A stretch of 64,000 nucleotides of DNA from Triatoma infestans (taxonomy: Eukaryota > Arthropoda > Insecta > Hemiptera > Reduviidae): contig JAAEAF010007836.1 in assembly GCA_011037195.1 (NCBI GenBank), positions 1-64,000 on the forward strand, read 5' to 3'. Below the pieces are notes generated by a model. The model did no database searches. It saw only the letters and a program-made list of their open reading frames with translations, and had not been told where the DNA came from. Each line of letters begins with the position of its first letter. Within the stretch, counting starts at the first letter, position 1. Both the position numbers and the translations under genes were made by a program. Positions 11,391-22,330 of this stretch are shown here, in pieces.

Positions 11391-11395
11391 CTTTC

Positions 11396-11830
11396 ACTGA
11401 CGCTGTTCAGTACCGTAACGCAATATCTCACGGGCCACGGGAAGTTCATTCTAAGCTCCATGAGCTGGGACTGAAAGATTCCCCGATTTGCGAATGCGGT
11501 GAACGGGACACAGTGCTTCACGTTCTCTTCGGATGTCCTCTAGTCGATGAGGCAAGAATCCATATGGAATTCAAGCTGAAAAGCAGAGGGGAGAGAACTG
11601 GCCGGGTGACTGCAAAGAGTTAATGAATAGTGCTCTCAATTTTAAAGACTTCGTTGAGTTTGCTCGTGAAGTAGCGGTAATGCGCCGGACTAGACGGATA
11701 TGTCCGCTTCCATATGGCAGGGATGGTAACTTACCTACTATGTAGGCAAGGCTAACTGACCATAGGCACCGGTTATGGTGCTATACGTTAGGTACGGTGG
11801 CCTGGAGTGTGCTCTAATTTTGAATTTTTG
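11396..11830 (+). mobile_element. R1-like LINE, first 3' end
   Basis: The block encodes HGKFILSSMSWD-type sequence, then PICECGERDTVLHVLFGCP (a CCHC knuckle, C-x1-C-x8-H-x4-C) and LVDEARIHMEFKLKS. It ends in the 3' UTR with AGGCACCGGTTATGGTGC and GTGTGCTCTAATTTTGAAT. It repeats, in the same orientation, the end of the element at 12928-13347. Confidence 0.7.
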
Positions 11831-11834
11831 GCGC

Positions 11835-13350
11835 TGTTCAGTATTCACACAGAAATACGTCCTCACAGTATTATTCCTGGACATAGCTGGGACCTTTGAT
11901 AATGTCTGGTGGCCCACTGTTTTAGAGTTACTCAGAAGAAGAGATTGTCCGCCAAAAAACCTTCTGAATTGATTCAAAGATACCTCACCCAAAGGTGGCG
12001 GTGCTAGTGACTCAAGCCAGCGAGATTTCAAGGCCAAAAACTAAAGGTTTTCCGCAGGGCTCGGTGGTGGACCCGCTCCTGTGGAACCTGGTTATGGATG
12101 AATTGTTAGAGCATATTGAGAATATGGACTATTGTGATTCGATTGCATACGCTGATGACCTCGCAATAGTTGTCCATGGAGATTCTCGTCGGGAGTTAGA
12201 GGTGTGTGCCCGGATAAAGAATTGGTGTCTGGGGAGAAGCTGCAGATTCGTTCGAGAAGTTCAAAGTGATGCTAATGAAAGCAAGCTTCATCCCAGTCGT
12301 CCTCCCTGGATCAGGGTGTACGATCACAGAATAGTCTACGTAACTCAGTTTGAGTATCTGGGCGTGCTGTTGGATTGGAAGCTTTCTTTTAAGCCTCATA
12401 TTCAGCGGGTTGCCTCCAGATACCTCAACTTGTACCAGGGAACCAAAAGAGTATCCCGTGGTGAGTGGGTGCTGAAGACTGGTGTGGCCTTAACCATCTA
12501 TAGGGGCGTGATAGAAAATGTTGCAACGTACGCAGCTGCTTGTTGGGCTGACAAGCTGGACATGCAGTCGTACAGCGGCACTCTATTGCGAATGCAGAGA
12601 CCTTTTTGTGCCCTGTAACAAGGGCCTATGCGACATCCTCCACGGTCTCCTTACCGGTGGTCGCTGGTGTGTTGCCGCTTGATCTCCTTGCAGAGATGAG
12701 AGCCCTTATCTATAAGTATAAGAAAGGGGGAATGATTGTCCTTGATGTTGAGGAGCTGTCCAGTCAGACGCCTCTTGCCTTGCAAAAAAAAAAATCCGAG
12801 TGTACGAGATTGGGAAGTGGCAAAAAGACACGCTGGGATGAAGCAGAGAAAGGGAGAACCACATATGAGTTCTTCCCGAATTTGCATCACATACTGTCGA
12901 TTCCATGGCTGGAGCTGTCCCAAATCGTAACGCAATATTTCACTGGTTATAGGGTGTTCAATTCTAAGCTCCATGAGCTAGGATTGAAAGATTCCCCGAA
13001 TTACAATTCGGTGAAGGAGTACGGTGCATCACGTTCTCTTCCGGTGTCCTCGCCTCGACGAGGCAAGAATCCATATGGAATTCAAGCTGAAAAAAAGAGG
13101 AGAGAACTGGCCGGGAGATTGCAAAGATTTGACGAAAAGTGCTATAAATTTTAAAGACTTCGTTGGGTTTGCTCGCGAAGAAGCGGTAATGCGAAGGACT
13201 ATGTAGAGGACGGATAGGTAGAGGTCCGCCTCCACGTGGCGATGGTAACTTGCCTAGTATGTAGGCAAGGCTAAGCGACCATAGGCACCGGTTTTGGCGC
13301 TATCCGCTGGGTACGGTGACCTGGAGCGTGTTCTAATTTTGAATTTTTGA
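11835..13350 (+). mobile_element. R1-like LINE, reverse transcriptase to 3' end
   Basis: RT motifs appear in order. TVLFLDIAGTFDNVWW near 11870 is motif A with Asp. GFPQGSVVDPLLWNLVMDEL near 12045 is motif B. SIAYADDLAIVVHG near 12140 is motif C (YADD). EYLGVLLDWKLSFKPHI follows near 12350. The frame shifts near 11970-11995 and 12610. The thumb (VVAGVLPLDLLAEMRALIY) and a damaged knuckle (DSPNYNSVKEYG) precede HVLFRCPRLDEARIHMEF. The G-F-P-Q-G-S and knuckle pattern is that of R1-clade elements. N-terminal ORF1 and endonuclease are missing, so the copy is 5'-truncated and dead. Confidence 0.8.
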
Positions 13351-13704
13351 CTTTGTTCACAAAATTGCATCCTGCAAGACTTTTTCATGAATTTTTTTCT
13401 TAATTTTGTGTAGACATATAGACGAAACGGGTACTTTGTACTGTAGTGGTATTTTAGAGAAAAACTTAATTTGTTTCTTTCCCACACTCTCAAACAAACT
13501 AAAAAAAAAAATTTGACTTCTTTCGAGAAGCATTGTAAAGAAAATTACGTGTCGGTGAGATGTTTTGATACCTCTCGATCGCGTCTACATTTCAGCTTGT
13601 TGCATTTCTTTTTTTTTTTGAGATATTACACACACACACACATACAAGAAATCCCGCTAATAATATTTTCTTCCATTTTTAATACCTCCCCCATGGTGCT
13701 ACAG
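13351..13704. other. unassigned spacer with a CA run
   Basis: The part after the R1-like 3' end resembles repeat F weakly (GTGGTATTTTAGAGAAAAAC). A CACACACACACACA run lies near 13628. Confidence 0.45.
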
Positions 13705-13840
13705 TGACATATGGTAAGTACGCCGCAGTTCTCTCGCTGTTTAGTTCTCACCTTCGCTACCTAGGGCGTTACTAACTGCAGCTCACGATACTGGGTCAAC
13801 ACCGACTTTACCCTCACGGAAATTGAAACCTGATTCCGTT
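13705..13840 (-). repeat. SINE-B, truncated minus copy
   Basis: GTAAGTACGCCGCAGTTC, GCTACCTAGGGCGTTAC and CTGGGTCAACACCGAC match the SINE-B body in reverse. The copy fades in the B box and lacks the rest of the tRNA-like head. Confidence 0.65.
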
Positions 13841-14309
13841 TTTTTAATGGGGACCTCAAAACATGACACATTTTCCGGTCTAAATTGCAATTTGCCATGA
13901 TTACACAGTATGATGTGCCTATTTTTTACAGCAGCAGTGACGAGATTTCATGTCTGTGCATGCTGTAGAAAGCCCCAATAAACAATGAACCGGAGGTTTT
14001 AGAATTTTTTTTTTTTTTTAAATTATTCTCTCAATTTTTAGTTAAAACAGTTTAAAATAATTAACAATAATAATTAATAGTCTATAGAAATTGTATTTTA
14101 TAAGGCATTCTCTAATTATTATTGTAATCAAAGAAAAAAATTAAATAAATGAATTCGACAATTTTAACCAAAAAAAAAGAGGAATGATTATAAAAATGAT
14201 TCACAAAGTTTTGAAATTGTAATTTTTTTTTATCTAACCCTCCTGTAACACAGGACTTTCGATTTGTTTTAATTTTTTTTGCACGCTCTGTGACAAAACT
14301 AAGAAAAAA

Positions 14310-14556
14310 AACCTATGGCGCAACAGCCCATGAAAGGCCAAGGCTTGCCAGACAGCGATTTGATTGAGGGGGCGTGTGGTAAGCACGCCGCAGTTCGCAG
14401 GCCGTTTAGTTCCGGCCTTCGCTACCTAGGGCGCTATTAACTGTAGCTTCCCACTTTTTATCACGATGCTGGGTCAACACCGACTTTGCCCTCATGGGAA
14501 TCGAACCCTGAATTCACACTAAAGGCGAGTGCGCAGCACTAGACAAGGCGTGAGAA
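14310..14556 (-). repeat. SINE-B, minus copy
   Basis: From CCTATGGCGCAACAGCCCATG through GCTACCTAGGGCGCTATT and GATGCTGGGTCAACACCGAC to a diverged tRNA-like head (GAATCGAACCCTGAATTC, GACAAGGCGTGAG). Confidence 0.72.
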
Positions 14557-14699
14557 CCAAACTAGAAAGCTTATGTAAATTTAAAAATTTAATTATAAAC
14601 TAACTGACAGAGTCCATTATCCCCCCCCCCCCCCCCCCACTAAAATCAACTTTTTCAGAAAAATGTTTCAAATAAAAAGTGAATACGTTTGAATCTATA

Positions 14700-15350
14700 C
14701 AGCCTTCAAAACTACCCTCTTGTTCCTTGACCAGGAAGTGTAGGAGGCACTTCTTGGAGCTACTTTCCCGGTACAAAAACCTGCAGTTGGTATGCGGGTG
14801 CCGGGTATAAAGGGATAGAAGCCACTGAGACCACCGACCAGCTGGCCAAGAATGGAGCGAATACTCTGTTGGGTGAGCCGTACTGGAGGCTAAGTCTTGG
14901 GGCAAAACACAATAAAGGAGGTTATGCTAAGACTGTGTAAGAGAAGGACAAAAGATACTCTAGGACTAGGGAGGAATAGATTTATCTAATAGCGGGCCTG
15001 ATCACAGAGCACGGTAGGTTCAAAAAACATCTAACAAGGTGGGAGTTTTAATCAACTCGAAGCCACTCACATGTTGAAAAACATTGAGTTTCCAGGTTGA
15101 GAGCCTGGCCCGGAACGTGGCACAAAAACGTGCGGCTGTCCAATGGAGGTGCCGGAGCATAAAGGGATAGAAGACAACGAGACAGCCGACCAACTGGTCA
15201 GGAATGGAGCGAATACTCTGTACTGTGGGCCCTAATGTAGGCTAAGTTCTAGGGCAAAACACAGTAAAGGAGGTTATGCCAAGACTGTGTAGGAGAAGGA
15301 CCAAAGATACCCTATTCTAGGGAGGAATCAGATTTATCTAATAGCGGTTC
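14700..15350 (+). mobile_element. two direct repeats of a LINE RNase H fragment
   Basis: Unit 1 (about 14775-14995) has VGVPGIKGIEATETTDQLAK. Unit 2 (about 15128-15345) has EVPEHKGIEDNETADQLVRN. Both continue with GGAGCGAATACTCTG and AAACACA.TAAAGGAGG. The motif is the RNase H GHxGIxGNExADxLA segment. Unit 1 extends to TEHGRFKKHLTRW. Confidence 0.6.
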
Positions 15351-15359
15351 AAGGTCAAC

Positions 15360-15510
15360 TCTTAGCATCAGAGATATTTTCAGTGATAGCCTGCTTCTTT
15401 TTGTAGTCATCGACCAGTTTCGGGCGTTCGCCCATTATCAGGATGTTTTTGTCTAACAGTGTAAAGCATAGACTTGCACAGAGCAAATACAGTTGAGCGT
15501 ATAAAGCGAT
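15360..15510. mobile_element. left arm of a fold-back element
   Basis: CATCAGAGATATTTTCAGTG is followed by GATAGCCTGCTTCTTTTTG, CATCGACCAGTTTCGGGCG and CCCATTATCAGGATG. It joins directly to a segment of the second GAAACGTCG repeat family at about 15510. Confidence 0.6.
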
Positions 15511-15610
15511 TGCCTCATTGGCTTTCCAAAGGTGTAACGAACCTGAAGATGCACATTGCAACATAGGCGAAACGTCGTTTTTTTTAGCAAACCCGGAAAA
15601 GATCATAACT
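15510..15610 (+). repeat. GGCGAAACGTCG repeat, third copy (tail)
   Basis: CATTGGCTTTCCAAAGGTG, CCTGAAGATGCACATTGC and ACATAGGCGAAACGTCG repeat the last part of the units at 60170-60435 and 61075-61350. Confidence 0.6.
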
Positions 15611-15644
15611 CTCACTTCTTGTTCGATTGTGTTACAATCGTCTA

Positions 15645-15795
15645 AGATTGCGATATGGCTGGAGAGGAACTAGCGCGGAAAGCTCGCGACCTCATGAAGA
15701 AGGGAAGGTTTCCTCTACTTGACACAATAAACCTTAAAAAGTACTGGCTGCAGTGACTGATTTGGAGTCCCTCCTCCCGCTGGTCTAATCTAATC
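15645..15795 (+). mobile_element. LINE-like tail with TCTAA repeat
   Basis: MAGEELARKARDLMKKGRF is open at 15655 and stops after GLQ; TCTAATCTAATCC follows near 15785, as in other LINE-W-type tails. The product is not recognised. Confidence 0.3.
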
Positions 15796-15929
15796 CATGC
15801 AGCAAGCATTGTCCTAGTTTAAAGAAACTCTTTTTTAACCGTTTTCGAAAAAATTCCAAATCACATTTCTGGTAAACCGATTTTCTTCAAATTTGGAAAT
15901 TCTATCAACGAAAGGATCTGGGTTGGGAT

Positions 15930-16060
15930 CAGTTCTATTTTTTCTTACATATATTTATTAATGACGTAAGGAATAGTAACTTCCTAATAAAAATATTTTC
16001 TATGCGGACGATACAACACTTCTAATAATCTAAAGGAAAAGGACATCAATCTTGTAACAC
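15930..16060 (+). mobile_element. reverse transcriptase motif C fragment
   Basis: FINDVRNSNFLIKIFSYADD followed by TTLLII then a stop resembles the I-N-D-L...FADDTT segment of Jockey/CR1-type reverse transcriptases. Confidence 0.5.
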
Positions 16061-16169
16061 ACTCAGAGCTCAAGAAAATATTTTATGTCTGAAAGAATGG
16101 TTAGGGGGAAAAGTCAGGTAAGTTTTGAATATGGTAGATTTATTACCAGTCAGTCATAAAGACCAGTTT

Positions 16170-17460
16170 TCACCAGTTATTTTGTTTTAGGCAATTATAG
16201 TTCAACATTTTTAAATTAAATTGGGCACTTTGTACATTACACATGTGGTATTAAACAAAAATTAAATAAATCAAAAATGTTTACGCAGTTTGTGTTCATT
16301 TATTAGCAATTTGTATTATTTTTTATTCAGTTCGAATTTGAGTTTTTATTTGCTTTAACTTCCGCTTTAGCTTGTCTCTTGGACCTAAGGAAATTAAAAA
16401 ATTAAAAATTCGAATTTCAAAATGCCTCCTTGGTGCCGACGATGTTCCACGTGCTGTAGCACTTATTGATGACAGCCACTCTATCAGATATACAGCCATT
16501 GCTATTGTTGTTCCCTACCAAACTCTGCGAGATGCAGTGCAGCGTTACAGAGAAACAGGCTCATACTCAAGAGAACCAGAAGAACAGGCTCGAAGGAGAT
16601 TTAATGAGCAAGGTTTGAATGGTCCCCCCCCACCCCCAACAAGAGGGCCATAACAAACCAAGGAGCACAGGAATTTCTCGCCTTGAATTTGTTAGGCAAT
16701 ACATCAATTGGGGTCAATCGAGCAGTGGGCAAGTGTATTGTTTACCGATGAGTATCGATTTGCCCTTAAGGGCTCCAGACGGCCGTGAAAGAGTGTGGAG
16801 GAAAAAAGCTGAGTGATTTGCACAATGCAATTTTGTTCTCACGTTTCCAACGAGGCTCTTTGATAGCTTAGGCAGGTATCAATTTTTCAAAGGCGTACGC
16901 ATTTAGTGATTGTTCGCGGAGGTTCCATGACTGCTGCTCGGTATTTGGCTATTGCAAGTACATTTGGTGTCGCTATCATGCCGGAGATAGGGGAGGTGTT
17001 TGTGCTAATACACGATTACGCTCGTCCATATACAGCTCACTTAGTGCAGGCCTTTCTTAATAACCATTGACTTTCTAAACTGGCCAGCCCGTTCCCCTAA
17101 CTTAAATCCCATTGAGTATCTGTGGGATATGCTTGGAAGACGGATAAGAGATCGAAGAATCCTTCCTGGAACGCTTCAGGAGCTAGAAAGGGCACTTCAA
17201 GAACTAATGGGCTCTAATGTTACAAAACGAAATTTCCCACTTGATTCAGAGCTGTGCGAGGACCCCTAGAAGCTGTGATAAAGGCAAGAGGAGGTAATAC
17301 TCCGGTATTAGCACCATTACCCTAAAAAAAAATTAGAAAAAATAAAATGAGTAAATAAAATTTTCCAGATTCACTATTTTTTTAAATTTCCTATATAATC
17401 CTATTTATTTGTTTTATTTTGGAAAATCATTTGACCTATAAACGTTATGAACGTTATGAA
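16170..17460 (+). mobile_element. Tc1-like transposon, degenerate (copy 1)
   Basis: The terminal segment (GTTATTTTGTTTTAGGC, GGGCACTTTGTACATTACAC) is followed by an HTH-containing N-terminus at 16372 (MSLGPKEIKKLKIRISKCLL) with PYQTLRDAVQRYRETGSYSR. YQF-type first-Asp sequence (VYCLPMSIDLPLRAPDGRER) has lost its Asp. Later, in shifted frames, HDYARPYTAHLVQAFLNNH and PIEYLWDMLGRRIRDRRILP appear, as in Tc1 transposases. Stops and frameshifts make it inactive. Copies 2 and 3 are on the other strand. Confidence 0.78.
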
Positions 17461-17519
17461 AAATTGTGACGAAACTCAAAACTATATATAGTCAGAGTCC
17501 CTCCCTCTGATCCAGTCAA

Positions 17520-18665
17520 ATCTTGTGGTCAAATATTACCATTTTGTGGTCCTGAACCAGCCCTTGCTGTCACAAAGAAGTTTCGTGACAAACAGATTAG
17601 ACTTTGGGAGATGAGAGTCTTGGAGAAATGCTGGGGGACACGCAGGGGTGCTTCCAAGCTAAAAGATTTATAAAAGTAAGTAAGCAAGGAATTTCGGAGT
17701 ATCTACTGTCCCTCAGTAGGACAGGTCTGAGGACCTTGGTGGGGGTAGTGACTGGACACACTTGGGTGTCTAGTCATTTGTTTAACATAGGGAGGACGTC
17801 TTTATTATTATTATCGGGTGCCCAAAGGCGCGGGACCTAAGCCTATATGGCTCTTATCCCCCCGGTACCCCCCGTAACCCCTTAATTAGCCTCCCCCGGT
17901 AACTTGCCGGTTAATCTACAATATCTCAAGATATCACTATACTCCAACTCGCCCAGACAATCCTGCGAGAGTGGTGTCCTCCCAAATATACGAAACCTAG
18001 TTCCAGCGAAACGGGGACACTGACATAAGTAGTGATACACCGTTTCCCTAACTCCGTCATCACAGTTCTGACAAATGGGACTCCGCGTCTTTCCTATGTT
18101 AAACAAGTGGCTGGGCACCCAAGTGTGTCCAGTCACTATTCCTACCAAGGTCCTCAAACCCGTCCTACTGAGAGACAGGAGATACTCCGAAATTCTCTGC
18201 TTACCTGCCTTTATAAATCTTTTAGCTTGGAGGCACCCCTGCGTGTCCCCCCAGCATTTCTCCAAAGCTCTCGTCTCCCAAAGTCTAATCTGTTTGTCGC
18301 GAAACGTCTTTGTAACGGCCAGGGCTGGTTCAGGACCACAAAATGGTAATGATGATCCCTCCCTGGCCAGCAGGGACGAGTCTGTCCATTTGTCAGAACT
18401 GTGACGACGGATCAGGGAAACGGTGTACCACTATTTATGTCAGTGTCCCCGTTTTCGCTGGTACTAGGTTTCGCGTATTGGGAGGGCACCACTCTCGCAG
18501 GATTGCTGGGCGGTTTGAAGTTAAGGATATCTGGGTATATGTAGACTGACCGGTAAGCTACCGGGGGAGCTAATTAGGGAATATGGGGGGCATCGGGGGG
18601 GATAAAAGCCACATAGGCTCTAGGTCCCACGCCATCAGGCACCCGGAATAATAATAATAAAGGTC
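17520..18665 (+). mobile_element. LINE-Y, plus copy split by a minus copy
   Basis: The outer copy reads GDESLGEMLGDTQGCFQAKR, then LLSLSRTGLRTLVGVVTGHT up to AACATAGGGAGGACGTCT at about 17798. It resumes near 18370 with SLSICQNCDDG, VYHYLCQ-type sequence and GTRFRVLGGHHSRRIAGRFE, and ends in CACCCGGAATAATAATAA. The Cys motif is C-x2-C-x11-H-x3-C, after the RNase H domain. Confidence 0.75.
17800..18372 (-). mobile_element. LINE-Y, inner minus copy
   Basis: Between TTATTATTATCGGGTGCCC (its 3' tail) and about 18372, the minus strand encodes one open frame at 18265-17882: MEKCWGDTQGCLQAKRFIKA, VTGHTWVPSHLFNIGKT, ICQNCDDGVRETVYHYLCQC, FAGTRFRIFGRTPLSQDC and YCRLTGKLPGEAN. It is the best LINE-Y reading frame in the window. 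Confidence 0.75.
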
Positions 18666-19100
18666 ACGGGGCCACTGACGCTTCAGGCGTCCGGATGGAT
18701 TATCAGGTAAGGTTTGACTCGCAGGGTTGAACAAGGATTATGAGGGACAGGGGTTATGGATCTTAGATAACGGGATTTAATTAGATCGACGGACACAAAT
18801 GGTGATAGGTCATATGTAAGGGTTTATGGGAGACATAATAAGGAGCATTGGTAATTTTTCGTAGGATTTTGGACTGTAAGGATTGGATATGGTAAACGTT
18901 GGAATGTTTAGTGGAGCCCACCTCTAGTCCGTAAGTCCATATTGGTCGTAGTAAAGTTTTGTATAGTGTAAGCTTATTTTTTAAAGTAAGTTTGGATCAT
19001 TTGTCTTATCTTTTTAAAGGATAAGAAATCGTCCTTTTTATTAGTTTCAATCCTTTTCAGTCTGGTATGGGGGTTCCAGGTACATTTTGTATCTATTATT
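18662..19100 (-). mobile_element. Jockey-like RT C-terminal (thumb) fragment
   Basis: On the minus strand, with frame changes, TWNPHTRLKRIETNKKDDF is followed by KTLLRPIWTYGLEVGSTKHS, NVYHIQSLQSKILRKITNAP and YYVSHKPLHMTYH. LRPIWTYG..LWG..........IQ.FQ.K.LR.I is the usual thumb pattern of Jockey-clade elements. Confidence 0.7.
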
Positions 19101-19159
19101 ATCACTTTGATATTTTATTAAGTTAGACGCGCTTTTTGCATTTACACTTTCTATTATTA

Positions 19160-19680
19160 ATAACAGTAAGAGGAAGCAATGCGATTGGGCCAGATTTTTA
19201 AAATTGAGTTTTCACTGGAAATACACGTTTTAAGTCTCCTGAGCCCAAAAAAGTGGTTTTTAGAAAATGGTATGTGTGTGTGTGAAAAAAATATCACAAA
19301 AACCAAAAATTTGTAGGAAGCTCAAACTTGGTATTCAATTTGGTACCACCATGGCATCAGACACGAAGATTTCGGGCAAAATCCAACATACCACTTTACT
19401 AATTTTTTTTTTCAGTTCTTTTTTTTTTTTGTTATTTTTCTCAAAAAACAGTTCCAAAGATTTTCTTTAAACTTGATATATAAATTACACATATAAAGAG
19501 CTACAACTTTTATTTGTAACATTTCTTTGGGAGAAACTCATTTAAGGGCACTTGTGATGATGGCAGGGGTGGGGTTAGATTTTCCCTTTAAAAGTGCTAT
19601 TTCAGTTTATTATACAATTCTATCATCTAAATAATATTAATTTAGAATTAAATATGTTGTTGAAATTGTGTATTTAAAAA
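19160..19680 (-). repeat. dispersed repeat F
   Basis: TTTAAGTCTCCTGAGCCC, CAAACTTGGTATTCAATTTG, ATACCACTTTACTAATTTT, AGAGCTACAACTTTTATTTG, TTCTATCATCTAAATAATAT and TAAATATGTTGTTGAAATTG give the reverse-orientation series. Confidence 0.6.
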
Positions 19681-19696
19681 AAATCGGATGAACCGT

Positions 19697-20003
19697 TATT
19701 TTTATTGCACACTTCGATAATTTATAAAATATACCTGCGGAGAGAAAATTAGTACTAGATTTTTTTCTTAGAAATAATTAGCCAATCATAGTGTGGAAGT
19801 GAAGGTGATAAAAGTGGGCGTGGTTAATATGATAATCTAAAGTTCTGATTGGCCTAACATATGCCCATAATTTCACATCTTCACTTCTACACTGTGATTG
19901 GCTAATTATATTTACGAAAAATGTAGTTTAGAATTTTTTTACTAATTTTCCCTTTGTAGGTATTTTATATAAATTATCAAATTGTATAATAAAAATTTGT
20001 TTA
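19697..20003. mobile_element. fold-back (long palindrome) element
   Basis: TTTTTATTGCACACTTCG, AATATACCTGCGGAGAG, AAAATTAGTACTAG and TTAGCCAATCATAGTG on the left are mirrored by CACTGTGATTGGCTAA, TTACTAATTTTCCCTTTG, TAGGTATTTTATATAA and TTGTATAATAAAAAT on the right. Arms are about 140 bases with a short centre. No coding sequence is present. Confidence 0.7.
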
Positions 20004-20690
20004 TAAAACAATCGCAAAAAAAAAAAAAAAGTTATTTCTAACATATATTTACTGTTTTATATAATTAATGTGAGCTATAAAGAAAAAAAAAAAAAATAGA
20101 ATTTTCATTGCATTGTTAGAAAAAGAAAGCAAAAATTGAATTAGGCAGAAATGCAAGATTAGTCAGCCATATTGTTATTTGACCGCTTATACTAATGGAA
20201 CAAAATAAAATTGATGTTAAACACCTACAAAATTTTGTCGCAAGGAATTCATCCCTTTTTGGGCAATGTTCTCAGTAATCGAAGATTTGAATAATTTTGA
20301 CCATCTCCCACATGCAACGTCTTGATTAAACGTTTTACGCTCCATGATCAATTTTTACATGGTAAAAAATGTATAAATACGGTGGAGATATAAAGGGGGG
20401 TGTTTTTTTTTTTTTTTTTTGCCACCAAAGATATCTTCAGGTATGGGAAGAACATCGAATGGTTGGCTCAACTTGTAAGAAAATGATTGCCTGTATTTGG
20501 AGAAGTAAGCTTTAATAGGTGAGTAAACAAATCATTTTTGCATTGTAAGATGGAAAACGCAAAGACTTTTGACATACCCTTCTATTTTCTTTCACAATTA
20601 TATACAATTTTTTAACATTACTTCCTCAGCAATAAGTGAAAATTGTTAAAAAAAAAAAAAGGAAAATGGTTAGGAAGCTGAAGCCTGATA
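20004..20690. other. unassigned spacer
   Basis: No coding frame or repeat match recognised. It includes A and T runs near 20020, 20085, 20405 and 20648. Confidence 0.5.
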
Positions 20691-22330
20691 TTCTGTTATT
20701 ATTATTAAATCGTGGGTGCCCATCGCCACGGGACTTAAGACAATATGGCTTGTCTCTCCCTAATTTCGCCCCAATTCATCCCCCTAATTGAGCTATTCGT
20801 AGAACCGCTTAGTGACGGCAAAGGCTGGCTCAGGATCACAAAAAGTTAAGGAGAAGTTGTCCGCCCTCTATGTCCAGGAGCCCAGAAGAGCTGCATTTTC
20901 TCCCTCTAAGCTAGTATATTCAGCCTTTTCCTACATTCGCCCACCAATTTCGAGAATTCCAACACGGCACTTCTTTAATTTCTCCCTGCCATTCCCCCGC
21001 AAGGTAGCGCAGTGGCGGCAAGGGCTGGATCGAGACCAGAAAAAGTTGAAGAGGATCCCTCCCCAGCCGCCCTCTATGTCCAGGAACCCAGAAGAGCGGC
21101 ACTACCCCCCTCTGAGCTAGTGTATTATGCCTTTACCTACATTCGCCCACCAATTTCGAGAACACCAACACGGCTTGCTTAAAGAACTCTCAATGCGGCA
21201 TGACTATCAGTGTATATCCGCACTTCTTTAATTTCCTCCCTGCCGCTCCCCCACAAGGCAGCGCAGCATTCCAAATATGCCACCTTTGCGTGTCCTCCCA
21301 ATGTTTCTCAAAAACTCTCGTCTTCCAAAGTCTAAAATCTGACTATCGTAGAACCGTTTAGTGACGGCAAAGGTTGGCTCAGGACCACAAAAAGTTAAGG
21401 AGGATCCCTCCCTAGTCCGCCTCCCCTAGCCAGCCTAGTCCGCCCTCTATGTCTGGGAATCCAGAAGAGCTGCACTTTTCCCCTCTGAGCTAGTGTATTA
21501 AACCTTTTCCTACATTTGCCCACCAATTTCGAGAACTCCAACACGGCTAGCTTAGAGGACTCTCAATGCGGTATGACTATCAGTATATATCCGTATTTCT
21601 TTAATTCCTCCATCTTAGATCCGTCCGTGTACAACGTAGATTCGCCTCAAATTAGCGGCCCGTTCTTCCATGCTCCTCTGTCTTATACTAGACTGAAGGG
21701 AAACTTGTGGTCATAAGAAATGCTTTAAGCGCGAACCATGGACAAGTAGACAACAATGTCCAAACTTTACTGGGCAGCGCGATATCGAATGACACACCCC
21801 GCCATCGGTCCACAGGCACAGGCGTAGTAAAAAAAAAAAAAAATTATCTTTGATAAATATTTTGGCCTGGTGCCGCTCCGGACGTGTCCTTCCATTGCTT
21901 CTCCAAATACTCAAGGTCTCCCAAAGTTTAAATCTGACTATGTAAAACCGCTTAGTGACGGCAAGGGCTGGCTCAGGAGCAGAGAAAAGGTAAAGAGGAG
22001 CCCTCCCCTAGCCCAGCCTAGTCCGCCCTCTCATTGCCTTCTATGCTTGTATGTCTGGGAATCCAGAAGAGCTGCACTTTGCCCCTCTGAGCAACCTTCT
22101 CCTACATTCGCCCACCCCAATTTCGAGCTCCATCTTGGCTTGCTTAAAGTCCACAGTGTGGCATGACTATCAATGTATATCCGCACTTCTTTAATTTCCT
22201 CCATGCCGCTCCCCCACAAGGAAGCGCAGCATTCCAATGATGCTAATAACCGCCTCCCGTAAATCTCCACAGATCTCCCCCCCCACCAGTCTAATCCTTG
22301 CAACCATAATTCTGCTCCTGTCAGACCAGT
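20690..22330 (-). mobile_element. LINE-Y RNase H region, serially duplicated
   Basis: Four related blocks start near 20810, 21005, 21350 and 21945. Each carries, on the plus strand, GACGGCAA(A/G)GGCTGG or a close variant, then CCGCCCTCTATGTC and CAGAAGAGC. On the minus strand they encode SGMEEIKEVRIYIDSHATLW and similar RNase H sequence (a D-S-H-A core). A TTATTATTATTAAATCGTG LINE-Y 3' tail begins the region. Each block is truncated differently. Confidence 0.6.
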
